Shown here: piece by piece, positions 7,582-15,445 of the stretch | How positions within the stretch are numbered: the stretch's first letter is position 1 | Layout of the letters: the number at the start of each line of letters is the position of its first letter | Assembly (NCBI RefSeq): GCF_000308515.1 | Contig: NZ_BAFV01000018.1 | Coordinates: 124,001 to 188,000, forward strand | Direction of reading: 5' to 3' | Length of the DNA: 64,000 bases | DNA from: Nocardia carnea NBRC 14403 | Lineage (GTDB): Bacteria; Actinomycetota; Actinomycetes; Mycobacteriales; Mycobacteriaceae | Notes under the pieces: model-generated | Seen by the model: the letters and a program-made list of their open reading frames with translations, nothing else | Told to the model about the DNA's origin: nothing | The model's database searches: none | Program-made: the position numbers and the translations under genes

Positions 7582-8727
7582 TCAGCTGGTGGAGGCGGCC
7601 GCGAACGGGGTGCCGACGGGGCCGGTGGCGCGGTCGGCCGACCGGCGCCACAGGCCGCGCTTCTCCAGGATCGGCAGCACTCCTTCGCCGAACCAGTACG
7701 CCTCTTCGACGTGCGGATACCCGGACAGGATGAACTGTGTGATCCCGAGCCGGGAGTATTCGATGAGCCGTTCGGCCACCTCCTCGTGCGAGCCGACGAG
7801 CGCGGTGCCCGCGCCGCCACGGACCAGGCCGACCCCCGCCCACAGATTCGGGGCGATCTCCAGCCGGTCGGTGCTGCCGCCGTGGAGGTCGAGCATGCGG
7901 CGCTGGCCTTCGGATTCGCTGCGCGCCAGGTTGTTCTGCACGCGTTCGATATCGGCGGGGTCGATGCCCTGCAGCAGGCGGTCGGCTTCGGCCCAGGCCT
8001 CTTCGGAGGTGTCGCGGGTGATCACGTGCAGGCGGATACCGTAATCGAGTTCCCGGCCGCGCTCGGCGGCCAGGCCGCGGATCCAGTCCAGTTTCTGGCC
8101 GACCGCGATGAGCGGTTCACCCCAGGTCAGATAGGTGTCGGCGTAGCGAGCGGCGACCGGGCCCGCCGGGCCGGAGGAACCGCCGAAGAACACCGGCGGC
8201 ACCGGATCGGGGTGGTTGTTCAGCAGAGCGTCCTGCACCTGCAGATGTTTACCGTCGAAGCTGAACGGTTCGCGCGACTCCCACAGTTCGCGCACGATGT
8301 GCAGGAATTCCCCGGTGCGTTCGTAACGCTGCTCCTTGTCGAGGAAATCGCCGAAGGCGCGCTGTTCGTGTGGTTCGCCGCCGGTCACCACGTTGAGTAG
8401 TAACCGGCCGCGGGAATGCCGCTGGAAGGTGCCGGCCATCTGGGCGGCGAGCGTCGGGCTCACCAGCCCGGGCCGGAACGCGACCAGGAATTTCAGAGTT
8501 TCCGTGGTTTCCACCAGCATGGCCGTGGCGAGCCAGGCGTCCTCGCACCAGGCTCCGGTGGGGGTGAGCACCGCCTCGAACCCGTTCTCCTCGGCCGCGC
8601 CCGCGACCTGGTTCAGGTAGCGCAGTGAAGCGGGCCGGTCACCGGACATGGCTGTGCCATGCCCCCCGGCGACCAACCCGCGCGAATCCCCGTAGGTGGG
8701 CAGGAACCAGTGGAACGACAAGCTCAT
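7582..8727 (-). CDS. ssuD: FMNH2-dependent alkanesulfonate monooxygenase SsuD
   Basis: This 381-residue flavin-dependent monooxygenase, the same length as the E. coli enzyme, cleaves the C-S bond of alkanesulfonates to give aldehyde and sulfite. It uses FMNH2 supplied by a separate reductase. The whole length aligns with SsuD: FHWFLPTYGD at the start, TGAWCEDAW with C61 matching the active-site cysteine of E. coli SsuD, VVTGGEPHEQ, YFGGSS-like VFFGGSSGPAG, YGIRLHVITRDT with the Arg-His pair, and NLWAGVGLVRGGAGTALVGS. The ATG at 8727 is preceded by GAGGA; in-frame codons further upstream are proline/arginine-rich and were excluded. It is divergent from the DszC/SfnB-like gene, with a 222-bp shared upstream region. 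Confidence 0.95.
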   Translation of the reverse strand: MSLSFHWFLPTYGDSRGLVAGGHGTAMSGDRPASLRYLNQVAGAAEENGFEAVLTPTGAWCEDAWLATAMLVETTETLKFLVAFRPGLVSPTLAAQMAGTFQRHSRGRLLLNVVTGGEPHEQRAFGDFLDKEQRYERTGEFLHIVRELWESREPFSFDGKHLQVQDALLNNHPDPVPPVFFGGSSGPAGPVAARYADTYLTWGEPLIAVGQKLDWIRGLAAERGRELDYGIRLHVITRDTSEEAWAEADRLLQGIDPADIERVQNNLARSESEGQRRMLDLHGGSTDRLEIAPNLWAGVGLVRGGAGTALVGSHEEVAERLIEYSRLGITQFILSGYPHVEEAYWFGEGVLPILEKRGLWRRSADRATGPVGTPFAAASTS

Positions 8728-8949
8728 GGGGAAATCCTCGGTAGGCGCGGGCGGTCGGGTACACGGCCGATCCCCTTGCCCCATGGGCGGGTGCCGGGCG
8801 CCAGGGCGAGGATCGGGCCGATCGTCGATCCTGGCCGGTCGGTAGCGGGCTGTCACCGGTTCGGATCGACCGGATTTTTAGCCGGAGGTGTTTCGATCCC
8901 GGTGCGCGAAACCGGTGAGTTCACCTTGCTGCCGGGTGATCGTGAGCCC

Positions 8950-10167
8950 ATGACCTCCACCGCGGCGAAAGCCGCTTCCGATGCCGATCTGGACGCCGTG
9001 TTCGCGCCGGTTCACGCCGAGATCGCGGCGGGCGCGGTCGCGCGCGAGACCGACCGCAGGCTCGCCCACGACGAAGTACGCCGGTTACGCGCCGCGCGGT
9101 TCGGTGCCCTGCGGGTACCGGTCGAATACGGCGGGTTCGGCGCGAGTGTCCGGCAATTGTTCCGGCAGCTGATCGAACTCGCGGCCGCCGATTCCAACCT
9201 CCCGCAGGCATTGCGGGTGCATTTCGCGTTCGTCGAGGACCAGCTGCTGGCCGAGCCCGGTGCCGGGCGCGAGCATTGGCTGCGGGCGGCGGCACAGGGG
9301 GCGCTGGTGGGGAATGCGATCACCGAACCCGGCACCGGCGCGGTGGACCGCTACCGCACTCGGCTGACGCCGGCGGGCAAGGGCTGGCTACTCAACGGCA
9401 CCAAGTACTATAGCACCGGTTCGCTGTATGCCGACCATATCCTGGTGGCCGCCGACAGAGCCGGGGAGCGGGTGGGAGTGCTCGTCGACGCCGACGCCGA
9501 GGGCGTGCGACAGCACGACGACTGGGACGGATTCGGGCAGCGGCTCACGGCCAGCGGTACCACCGAGTTCACCGATGTCGCGGTCCCGGCCGATCGGGTG
9601 CTGGGTCCGGGCTACGGCGTCGCGGGACCCACCTATTCGACCGCCTACCTGCAGCTGGTGCAGCTCGCGGTGCTGGCCGGGATCGCGCAGCGCGCCGAAC
9701 AGGACACTCGCGAATGGGTCGCCGGACGCCGCCGCGGCTACACCCATTCCGCTGCGGATCTGCCCCGCCACGATCCGCTGGTGCAGCAGGTGATCGGCCG
9801 GCTGTCGGCCGCCGCGTTCAGCGCCCGTGCCAGTGTGCTGGCGGTCGCCGATGTCCTCGACGCGGTACTCGCCGCCGGGGCGCGGGAGGAAAGTGAGCTG
9901 ATCGAGGTCGAACTGGCCGCGGCCCACGCGCAGCTCGGCGTGATAGACACCGTGCTGGCCGCCACCACCCAGCTGTTCGAAGTGGGCGGCGCGTCCATCG
10001 TCTCGGAGGGGCTGCGCCTGGACCGGCACTGGCGCAACGCCCGCACCGTTTCGGTGCACAACCCGGCCATCCAGAAAGCCCGCGCCATCGGCGACCACCT
10101 GCTCAACGGGACCCGGCTCCCCTTCGCGTGGAGCGCGGGCGAGCGCACGGAAGGAACGGCCCGATGA
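8950..10167 (+). CDS. SfnB/DszC-type flavin-dependent monooxygenase (acyl-CoA dehydrogenase fold)
   Basis: This 405-residue protein has the acyl-CoA dehydrogenase fold but belongs with the flavin-dependent monooxygenases DszC, SfnB and MsuC, which use reduced flavin to oxygenate organosulfur compounds. Visible segments are GALRVPVEYGGFGASVRQLFR in the N-terminal helical domain, GNAITEPGTGAVDRYRT and NGTKYYSTGSLYADHILV in the middle beta domain, DDWDGFGQRLTASGTTEF, and HWRNARTVSVHNPAIQKARAIG at the C-terminus. It lacks the catalytic glutamate setting of true acyl-CoA dehydrogenases. In this cluster it is a good candidate for methanesulfinate oxidation to methanesulfonate, or for an early S-oxidation step. 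It overlaps the next gene by ATGA. Confidence 0.85.
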   Translation: MTSTAAKAASDADLDAVFAPVHAEIAAGAVARETDRRLAHDEVRRLRAARFGALRVPVEYGGFGASVRQLFRQLIELAAADSNLPQALRVHFAFVEDQLLAEPGAGREHWLRAAAQGALVGNAITEPGTGAVDRYRTRLTPAGKGWLLNGTKYYSTGSLYADHILVAADRAGERVGVLVDADAEGVRQHDDWDGFGQRLTASGTTEFTDVAVPADRVLGPGYGVAGPTYSTAYLQLVQLAVLAGIAQRAEQDTREWVAGRRRGYTHSAADLPRHDPLVQQVIGRLSAAAFSARASVLAVADVLDAVLAAGAREESELIEVELAAAHAQLGVIDTVLAATTQLFEVGGASIVSEGLRLDRHWRNARTVSVHNPAIQKARAIGDHLLNGTRLPFAWSAGERTEGTAR

Positions 10168-11594
10168 CCCGCCGTATCCGGTTCAACGCCTTCGATATGA
10201 ACTGCGTCGCGCATCAGTCGCCCGGACTGTGGCGGCATCCCGACGATCGATCGCACCGATACAAGGAGCTGGGTTACTGGACCGAGTTGGCGGCCTTGCT
10301 GGAGCGTGGGCGGTTCGACGGCCTGTTCATCGCCGATGTACTCGGCACCTACGACGTGTACGGCGGTGACGATCGGGCGGCACTGCGGCAGGGTGCGCAG
10401 ATACCGGTGGCGGACCCGCTGCTGCTGGTATCGGCCATGGCAGCGGTAACCCGTCATCTCGGATTCGGCGTCACCACCGGGACCGGGTTCGAGCACCCGT
10501 ATCCGTTCGCGCGGCGGCTGTCCACACTCGATCACCTGACCGGCGGGCGGGTCGGCTGGAACGTCGTCACCGGATATCTGCCTTCCGCCGCACGTAATTT
10601 CGGCGCCGACGACCAGCTCGACCACGACGCCCGCTACGACTACGCCGACGAGTACCTGGAGGTCCTCTACAAGCTGTGGGAAGGGTCCTGGGAAGAGGAC
10701 GCGGTGGTCCGTGACCCGGTGCGCAATATCTATGTGGACCCGGCGAAGGTGCACCACATCGGGCATACGGGCACACACTTCACCGTGCCCGGCGTGCACC
10801 TGTCGGAGCCCTCGCCGCAGCGGACACCGGTGATCTACCAGGCAGGTGCTTCGCCGCGCGGGGTGCGTTTCGCGGCCGAGAACGCGGAGGCGATCTTCGT
10901 CGCCGCACCGTCGAAACGGGTGCTGGCGCAGACGGTGGCGAGTATCCGTGACGCACTCGAGGCGGCCGGCCGTGCCCGCGACGCTGCCCGGGTCTACGCG
11001 CTCGCCACCATCGTCACCGATGCCACCGATGCCGAGGCCCGTGCCAAACACGAGGAGTACCTGGCCTACGCCAGCGTGGAGGGCGGGCTGGTGTTCATGT
11101 CGGGCTGGATGGGAATCGACCTGTCCCGCTACGACCTCGACGATCCGATCGGCGAGGTGCAGAGCAACGCCATCCGTTCGGCGGTGTCGGCGTTCCAGGA
11201 ATTCGATGACGACGGCCGCGAGTGGACGGTCCGCGATATCGGCCGCTGGGCGGGTATCGGCGGGATCGGCCCGGTATTCGTCGGCTCCGGTGAGACGGTG
11301 GCCGACCGGCTGCAGGAATGGGCGGCGGAAACCGATGTGGACGGCTTCAACCTCGCCTACGCGATCACCCCCGGAACATTCGAAGATGTTGTACAGCATG
11401 TAATTCCGGTGCTCACCGAGCGCGGCGCATATCCGGGCGAATATGGTCCGGGGACCCTTCGCAACGCGTTGTTCGGTCGCGGCGACCGGTTACCCGATGA
11501 GCACCGTGGCGCCCGGTACCGGCTCGGCGGGCCCGGCTCCACGGTGCTGCCCGACGTGGTCTCGCGACGGGTGAACGAGGAGTTGGGCTCCTGA
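10164..11594 (+). CDS. DszA/NtaA-family flavin-dependent monooxygenase (LLM class)
   Basis: This 476-residue luciferase-like monooxygenase belongs to the NtaA/SnaA/DszA group, whose members use FMNH2 to cleave C-S or C-N bonds, for example of dibenzothiophene sulfone or nitrilotriacetate. Diagnostic stretches are FNAFDMNCVAHQSPGLWRHP at the start, FDGLFIADVLGTYDVYGG, TGTGFEHPYPFARRLSTLDH, GRVGWNVVTGYLPSAARNFG, YADEYLEVLYKLWEGSW and PVIYQAGASPRGVRFAAENAEA. The ATG at 10164 overlaps the stop of the preceding SfnB/DszC-like gene as ATGA, so the two are co-translated. The pairing resembles dszC-dszA, but gene-level substrate assignment is not possible. No flavin reductase follows. Confidence 0.9.
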   Translation: MTRRIRFNAFDMNCVAHQSPGLWRHPDDRSHRYKELGYWTELAALLERGRFDGLFIADVLGTYDVYGGDDRAALRQGAQIPVADPLLLVSAMAAVTRHLGFGVTTGTGFEHPYPFARRLSTLDHLTGGRVGWNVVTGYLPSAARNFGADDQLDHDARYDYADEYLEVLYKLWEGSWEEDAVVRDPVRNIYVDPAKVHHIGHTGTHFTVPGVHLSEPSPQRTPVIYQAGASPRGVRFAAENAEAIFVAAPSKRVLAQTVASIRDALEAAGRARDAARVYALATIVTDATDAEARAKHEEYLAYASVEGGLVFMSGWMGIDLSRYDLDDPIGEVQSNAIRSAVSAFQEFDDDGREWTVRDIGRWAGIGGIGPVFVGSGETVADRLQEWAAETDVDGFNLAYAITPGTFEDVVQHVIPVLTERGAYPGEYGPGTLRNALFGRGDRLPDEHRGARYRLGGPGSTVLPDVVSRRVNEELGS

Positions 11595-11756
11595 CCGGGC
11601 AGGCGATCACGGTCGCTCCGGCAGGCAGGGCTCACCCACGCGGTCTCGGATATCGGCTCCGAGCCCGGCGGTCACGGTCCAGTTCGCCGCCAGGGCAACT
11701 GCGCGCTATTCGCACTTCGCAACGACCCGGCGGAGGCTCTGCAGGCTCGGCACCGG

Positions 11757-12248
11757 TCATCGGGCCGTGAGCGAGTGCACGAAGATTTCGGCGACAGCTT
11801 CCAGGCCCTGGCGGTCGGTTTCGTCGAAGCGTGCGGGTTGCGGGCTGTCCAGATCGAGGACGCCGATCAGCTCTCCGGCGTGCACCAGGGGGATCACGAT
11901 CTCCGAGCGGGTGTCGCCGTCGCAGGCGATATGGCCGGGGAATGCGTGCACATCGGGAACCAGTTGGGTGCTGCGGGTCTGCGCGGCGGTGCCGCAGACA
12001 CCCTTGCCCAGGGCGATTCGGACGCATGCCGGTTTGCCCTGGAACGGCCCGACCACCAGTTCGCGACCGTCGTAGAAGTAGAAACCGGCCCAGTTCACCT
12101 CCGGTAGCGAGTGGTAGAGCAGGGCGCTGAGATTGGCGGCGTTGGCGATACGGTCGGATTCACCGGCGACCAGTGCGGCGGCCTGCGCGGAGAGCTGCCG
12201 GTAGCGTTCCGTGCGGTCGCCTGTCAGCGGGGCGAGGTCGAAGGTCAT
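11757..12248 (-). CDS. Free methionine-(R)-sulfoxide reductase (GAF-domain fRMsr)
   Basis: This 163-residue single-GAF-domain protein matches free methionine-(R)-sulfoxide reductase, which returns free Met-R-SO to methionine with thioredoxin as reductant. The three conserved cysteines are present at C75 (GKPACVRI), C85 (GKGVCGTAA) and C109 (HIACDGDTRSE). Their spacing equals that of C84, C94 and C118 in E. coli YebR. The motifs LPEVNWAGFYFYDG and HAGELIGVLDLDSP are also typical. The ATG at 12248 was chosen because the family begins just before the first helix; upstream in-frame codons are Arg-rich. It is divergent from the StyA-like gene within the organosulfur island, so a link to sulfur redox care is plausible. 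Confidence 0.9.
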   Translation of the reverse strand: MTFDLAPLTGDRTERYRQLSAQAAALVAGESDRIANAANLSALLYHSLPEVNWAGFYFYDGRELVVGPFQGKPACVRIALGKGVCGTAAQTRSTQLVPDVHAFPGHIACDGDTRSEIVIPLVHAGELIGVLDLDSPQPARFDETDRQGLEAVAEIFVHSLTAR

Positions 12249-12400
12249 GGTCGGCGATGATAGACGGCCCCAGACGCCGAACTGCCGTGCCCGGCGCGTA
12301 CGTGTGTCGCGTAAACGTCTGCATATCAACGGTTTCTGTCATTCACTCGCGCTGAGCGTAACCCTGCCTCCGCGGCGCCCGGCTCGCGACCATTGCGCCC

Positions 12401-13774
12401 ATGACTACCTCGAATACGTCCACCCGCAAAGCCGCCGTGATCGGTGCCGGTCAGGCCGGTATCACCGCAGCGCTGGGCCTGCTCGACGCCGGTTTCGTCG
12501 TCACCGTCTACAGCGAGCGCGATCAGCGCGCACTCCGCGACTCCGTACCCGCCACCGGAACCGCATTGATCTTCGGTGAGGCCCAGGCCGCCGAGGAAGC
12601 GCTCGGACTACCCACCTACCTCGATCGCGCACCGTTGCACAGCGGCCTGACCGTCCGGGTCGCCGGCGGCGGCGAAGAACTCATCGATTTCGACGGTGCC
12701 TTCGACGGATTCCACGGGCTCGCCGTCGACACCCGGTTGAAGGCCGATGAGCGACTCACCACGTTTCTCGAACGAGGTGGCCGCTTCGTCGTCGACACGG
12801 TCACACCGGAGCGCCTCGACCCCATCGCGGCCGATAACGACCTCACCCTCGTCGCGACCGGTCGCGGTGGACTTTCCGGCCTGTTCGAGATCGACGAAAC
12901 CCGCACCGTCTACGACGCCCCGCAGCGCAGCCTGCTGACGGTCACCGTCACCGGGCTCGGGTACGACGAATCGGTGTTCGCGCACCGCAGCCCGGCGGGC
13001 GGCGGCCGCAGCGGTTTCTCCATCGTGGCCGAACAGGGCGAAGGCTGGTGGGGGCCATACCTGCACAAGGACGCCGGGCCGAGCTGGGCGTTCCTCGGCT
13101 GGGCGCGGCCGGGTAGCGACTGGGAGAAGCGGTTCGCCGCCGCCGACTCGGCGGAATCGGCGCACCGCATCGTCACCGACCTCTACCGCGACTACCTCGA
13201 CTGGGACCTGCCCGAGGTACTCGCCACCGAGGTGATCGCCGAGGACCCGCACTCCTGGCTGAAAGGCGCTGTCCGGCCGGTGTTCCGGCGCGGTGCCGGC
13301 CATACCGCGGGCGGGCATCCGGTCGCCGCGCTCGGAGATACTGCCGTCGCCTACGACCCGATCGCCGGCCAGGGCGCGCAGAGCGGCCTCATCCAGGCAC
13401 AACGCCTGGTCACCGCGGCCGCAGCGCATGAGGGGCCGTTCGATACCGCGTGGATCACCGCGCAGTACGAGGCATTCCTGGAGTTCCGCGCCGAGGACGC
13501 CGCGAAAGTGACCCGGCTGTTCCTCAGCGACCCGGAGTTCGCCGAAATCGGCAACCAGTTCTTCGCTGCGGCCGCCGCCGATCCGCGCTTCGCCTCCGCG
13601 CTTGTGAGCACACTGCACCGTCCACAAGCGGCGCACTCGGTGAACTCGGTGGCGGACGCCCACGAACTCATCGCCGCGGTTACCGGCGAGGATGCGGCGA
13701 CCGTGCTGGGCCGGTTCCGGCCCGCGGGACGGTTCAGCCGATCGCAGTACAGCACGGCCGCGACTACCGCCTGA
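12401..13774 (+). CDS. StyA-like FAD-dependent monooxygenase (styrene/indole monooxygenase family)
   Basis: This 457-residue flavoprotein belongs to the StyA group of two-component FAD monooxygenases. It has an N-terminal dinucleotide fold (AAVIGAGQAGITAALGLLDAG, residues 11-31), the ERDQRALRDSVPATGTALIFG region typical of StyA, a VATGRGGLSGLFE segment, and near the C-terminus the FAD-binding ALGDTAVAYDPIAGQGAQSGL. Such enzymes epoxidise styrenes or indole, or oxidise sulfides to sulfoxides, using FADH2 from a partner reductase (StyB). No StyB gene is present here. Its place between a sulfoxide reductase and sfnG suggests a sulfoxidation role, but that is inference. It reads from ATG, 152 bp from the divergent fRMsr gene. 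Confidence 0.85.
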   Translation: MTTSNTSTRKAAVIGAGQAGITAALGLLDAGFVVTVYSERDQRALRDSVPATGTALIFGEAQAAEEALGLPTYLDRAPLHSGLTVRVAGGGEELIDFDGAFDGFHGLAVDTRLKADERLTTFLERGGRFVVDTVTPERLDPIAADNDLTLVATGRGGLSGLFEIDETRTVYDAPQRSLLTVTVTGLGYDESVFAHRSPAGGGRSGFSIVAEQGEGWWGPYLHKDAGPSWAFLGWARPGSDWEKRFAAADSAESAHRIVTDLYRDYLDWDLPEVLATEVIAEDPHSWLKGAVRPVFRRGAGHTAGGHPVAALGDTAVAYDPIAGQGAQSGLIQAQRLVTAAAAHEGPFDTAWITAQYEAFLEFRAEDAAKVTRLFLSDPEFAEIGNQFFAAAAADPRFASALVSTLHRPQAAHSVNSVADAHELIAAVTGEDAATVLGRFRPAGRFSRSQYSTAATTA

Positions 13775-14326
13775 CCGCGGATCGCCGCGTGGACCACTGT
13801 TCGGAGGCACCGGTGTGGATGTCCGCCGGTGGGTGACGGACCGTCCTCCGGGCAGCCGTTCGCCGCCGCTGCCCGGAGGCACCGGGGCCGCTCGGAGCCC
13901 TGGTGTGGCGCGCGGTCGCGGCCGGTCGCAAATGAGGGATCCAGCCGGACGGGAGCTGGGTGCGACCGGCCGTGCCGCGTGTGGGCCGCGCCGGGCACGA
14001 CTGTGGGACAGGATGAGCTCCCCGAGGTCGCGTGAATGGGACAGGTGCGGGGCGACGCGGAGTGGCTGAGGCGGCTCCGAGGCCGCGGTAGGCCGGGGGA
14101 CTGCAGCCGCCTGTCAGGAGGGGTGCAAGGGGTCGCGGGTAGCAAAGAGTTGTGGTGTCACGCGGGCCGTACTGGATCGGGAAGCGACCGAGGCGCAACG
14201 CGGGTCTGCGCGGGATGTGATCCGGCAGATTCAAACCCTCGTAACCCCCGCACCGCGCTGGTGAACTGGGGACGCGCCGGGGCACTACACCCCGGCGTCC
14301 AGACCAGCCCACCAGCGGGAGCAGCG
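13775..14326 (+). other. Gene-free sfnG upstream region, potentially structured
   Basis: No credible coding frame was found in these 552 bases; the open frame that continues upstream of sfnG is not protein-like. The stretch is very G/C-rich and holds several inverted repeats. An 8-bp perfect pair AGGCGGCT/AGCCGCCT (14069-14076 with 14105-14112) encloses a small GGCC/GGCC hairpin. A longer multi-part stem sits immediately before the gene. No SAM-I, SAM-IV or cobalamin riboswitch consensus could be recognised. Confidence 0.5.
14247..14319 (+). promoter_or_regulatory. Candidate SD-sequestering leader hairpin of sfnG
   Basis: Three nested pairs can form just before the sfnG start: CCCGC (14247-14251) with GCGGG (14315-14319), CTGGTG (14258-14263) with CACCAG (14310-14315), sharing G14315 so that only part of each can pair, and GGAC..GCCGGGG (14270-14282, GC bulge) with CCCCGGCGTCC (14290-14300) around a 7-base loop. 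The right-hand outer arm covers part of the GGGAG ribosome-binding site that precedes the ATG at 14327. Translational control is inferred from geometry alone. Confidence 0.45.
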
Positions 14327-15445
14327 ATGTCCACCGAGAAGACCACCGATCAGATCCGGTTCGCCTACTGGGTGCCCAATGTCAGTGGCGGACTGGTGAC
14401 CAGTGATATCGAACAGCGCACCGGCTGGGATTTCGAATACAACAAGAAACTCGCGCAGACCGCCGAACGCAACGGGTTCGAATACGCGCTGTCCCAGGTT
14501 CGCTACACCGCTTCTTACGGTGCCGAGTACCAGCACGAATCCACGTCGTTCAGTCTGGCGCTGCTGGGTGCCACCGAACGGCTGAAGGTGATCGCGGCCG
14601 TGCACCCCGGGTTGTGGCATCCGGCGGTACTCGCCAAATTCGGTGCCACCGCCGACCACCTGTCCGGCGGCCGGTTCGCGATCAATGTGGTGTCGGGCTG
14701 GTTCGCGGGGGAGTTCACCGCCCTGGGCGAGCCGTGGCTCGAACACGACGAGCGGTACCGGCGCAGTGCGGAATTCCTCGAAGTGATCCGCAAGATCTGG
14801 ACCGAGGACGATGTGAACTACGGCGGCGATTTCTACCGCATTCGCGATTTCACCCTGAAACCGAAACCATTGAACACCCCCGAACGGCCGAATCCGGAAC
14901 TGTTCCAAGGTGGTAACTCCGCCGCGGCCCGTCGCAACGGTGGTCGCTTCGCCGACTGGTATTTCTCCAACGGCAAGGATTTCGACGGGGTCACCGAACA
15001 GCTCGACGATCTGCGCGCCGTTGCCCGCGACCACGATCGGGAAGTGAAGTTCGGGCTGAACGGTTTCATCATCGCCCGCGATACCGAGAAAGAGGCGAAA
15101 GATACCTTGCGCGAGATCATCGCGAAGGCGAACAAACCCGCCGTCGAAGGTTTCCGCGACGCCGTCCAGCAGGCGGGCGCGTCGACACGGGACAAGAAGG
15201 GGATGTGGGCCGATTCGACATTCGAGGATCTGGTCCAATACAACGACGGGTTCCGCACCCGGCTGATCGGCACCCCGGAACAGATCGCCGAACGAATCGT
15301 CGCCTACCGCGACCTGGGCGTCGACCTCATTCTCGGCGGGTTCCTGCACTTCCAGGAGGAAATCGAATACTTCGGGGCGAAGGTTCTGCCGCTGGTGCGG
15401 GAACTGGAGGCCGCGCGGCGCCCCGCTGCCGCGGTGAGCCGATGA
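14327..15445 (+). CDS. sfnG: Dimethylsulfone monooxygenase SfnG
   Basis: This 372-residue luciferase-like monooxygenase converts dimethylsulfone to methanesulfinate and formaldehyde with FMNH2 and O2. It matches Pseudomonas SfnG along its whole length: FAYWVPNVSGGLVTSDIEQR at the start, GFEYALSQVRYTASYGAEYQ, NVVSGWFAGEFTALGEPWLE, KPKPLNTPERPNPELFQGGN, LNGFIIARDTEKEAKDTL, STFEDLVQYNDGFRTRLIGT and LGGFLHFQEEIEYFG at the C-terminus. The ATG at 14327 follows GGGAG at five bases; the in-frame extension upstream is non-coding leader. It overlaps the downstream SfnB-type gene by ATGA, forming an sfnG-sfnB pair. The sulfur-starvation activator SfnR found in Pseudomonas is absent here. Confidence 0.95.
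   Translation: MSTEKTTDQIRFAYWVPNVSGGLVTSDIEQRTGWDFEYNKKLAQTAERNGFEYALSQVRYTASYGAEYQHESTSFSLALLGATERLKVIAAVHPGLWHPAVLAKFGATADHLSGGRFAINVVSGWFAGEFTALGEPWLEHDERYRRSAEFLEVIRKIWTEDDVNYGGDFYRIRDFTLKPKPLNTPERPNPELFQGGNSAAARRNGGRFADWYFSNGKDFDGVTEQLDDLRAVARDHDREVKFGLNGFIIARDTEKEAKDTLREIIAKANKPAVEGFRDAVQQAGASTRDKKGMWADSTFEDLVQYNDGFRTRLIGTPEQIAERIVAYRDLGVDLILGGFLHFQEEIEYFGAKVLPLVRELEAARRPAAAVSR

Noticed and set aside
12608..13882. Long minus-strand open frame opposite the StyA-like gene
   Set aside because: It is a shadow of the G/C-rich third codon positions of the flavoprotein gene; the product has no recognisable motif.
14050..14112. tRNA-like pattern before sfnG
   Set aside because: A short phrase resembles the D-arm of class II tRNAs, but no acceptor stem, anticodon arm or T-arm (GGTTCRA) can be completed.
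14036..14326. N-terminal extension of sfnG
   Set aside because: The frame is open upstream but the residues are not conserved in SfnG, and the ATG at 14327 has a proper ribosome-binding site and the normal family start.
13775..14326. SAM riboswitch upstream of sfnG
   Set aside because: The context suggested one, but no SAM-I, SAM-II or SAM-IV core sequence could be matched.
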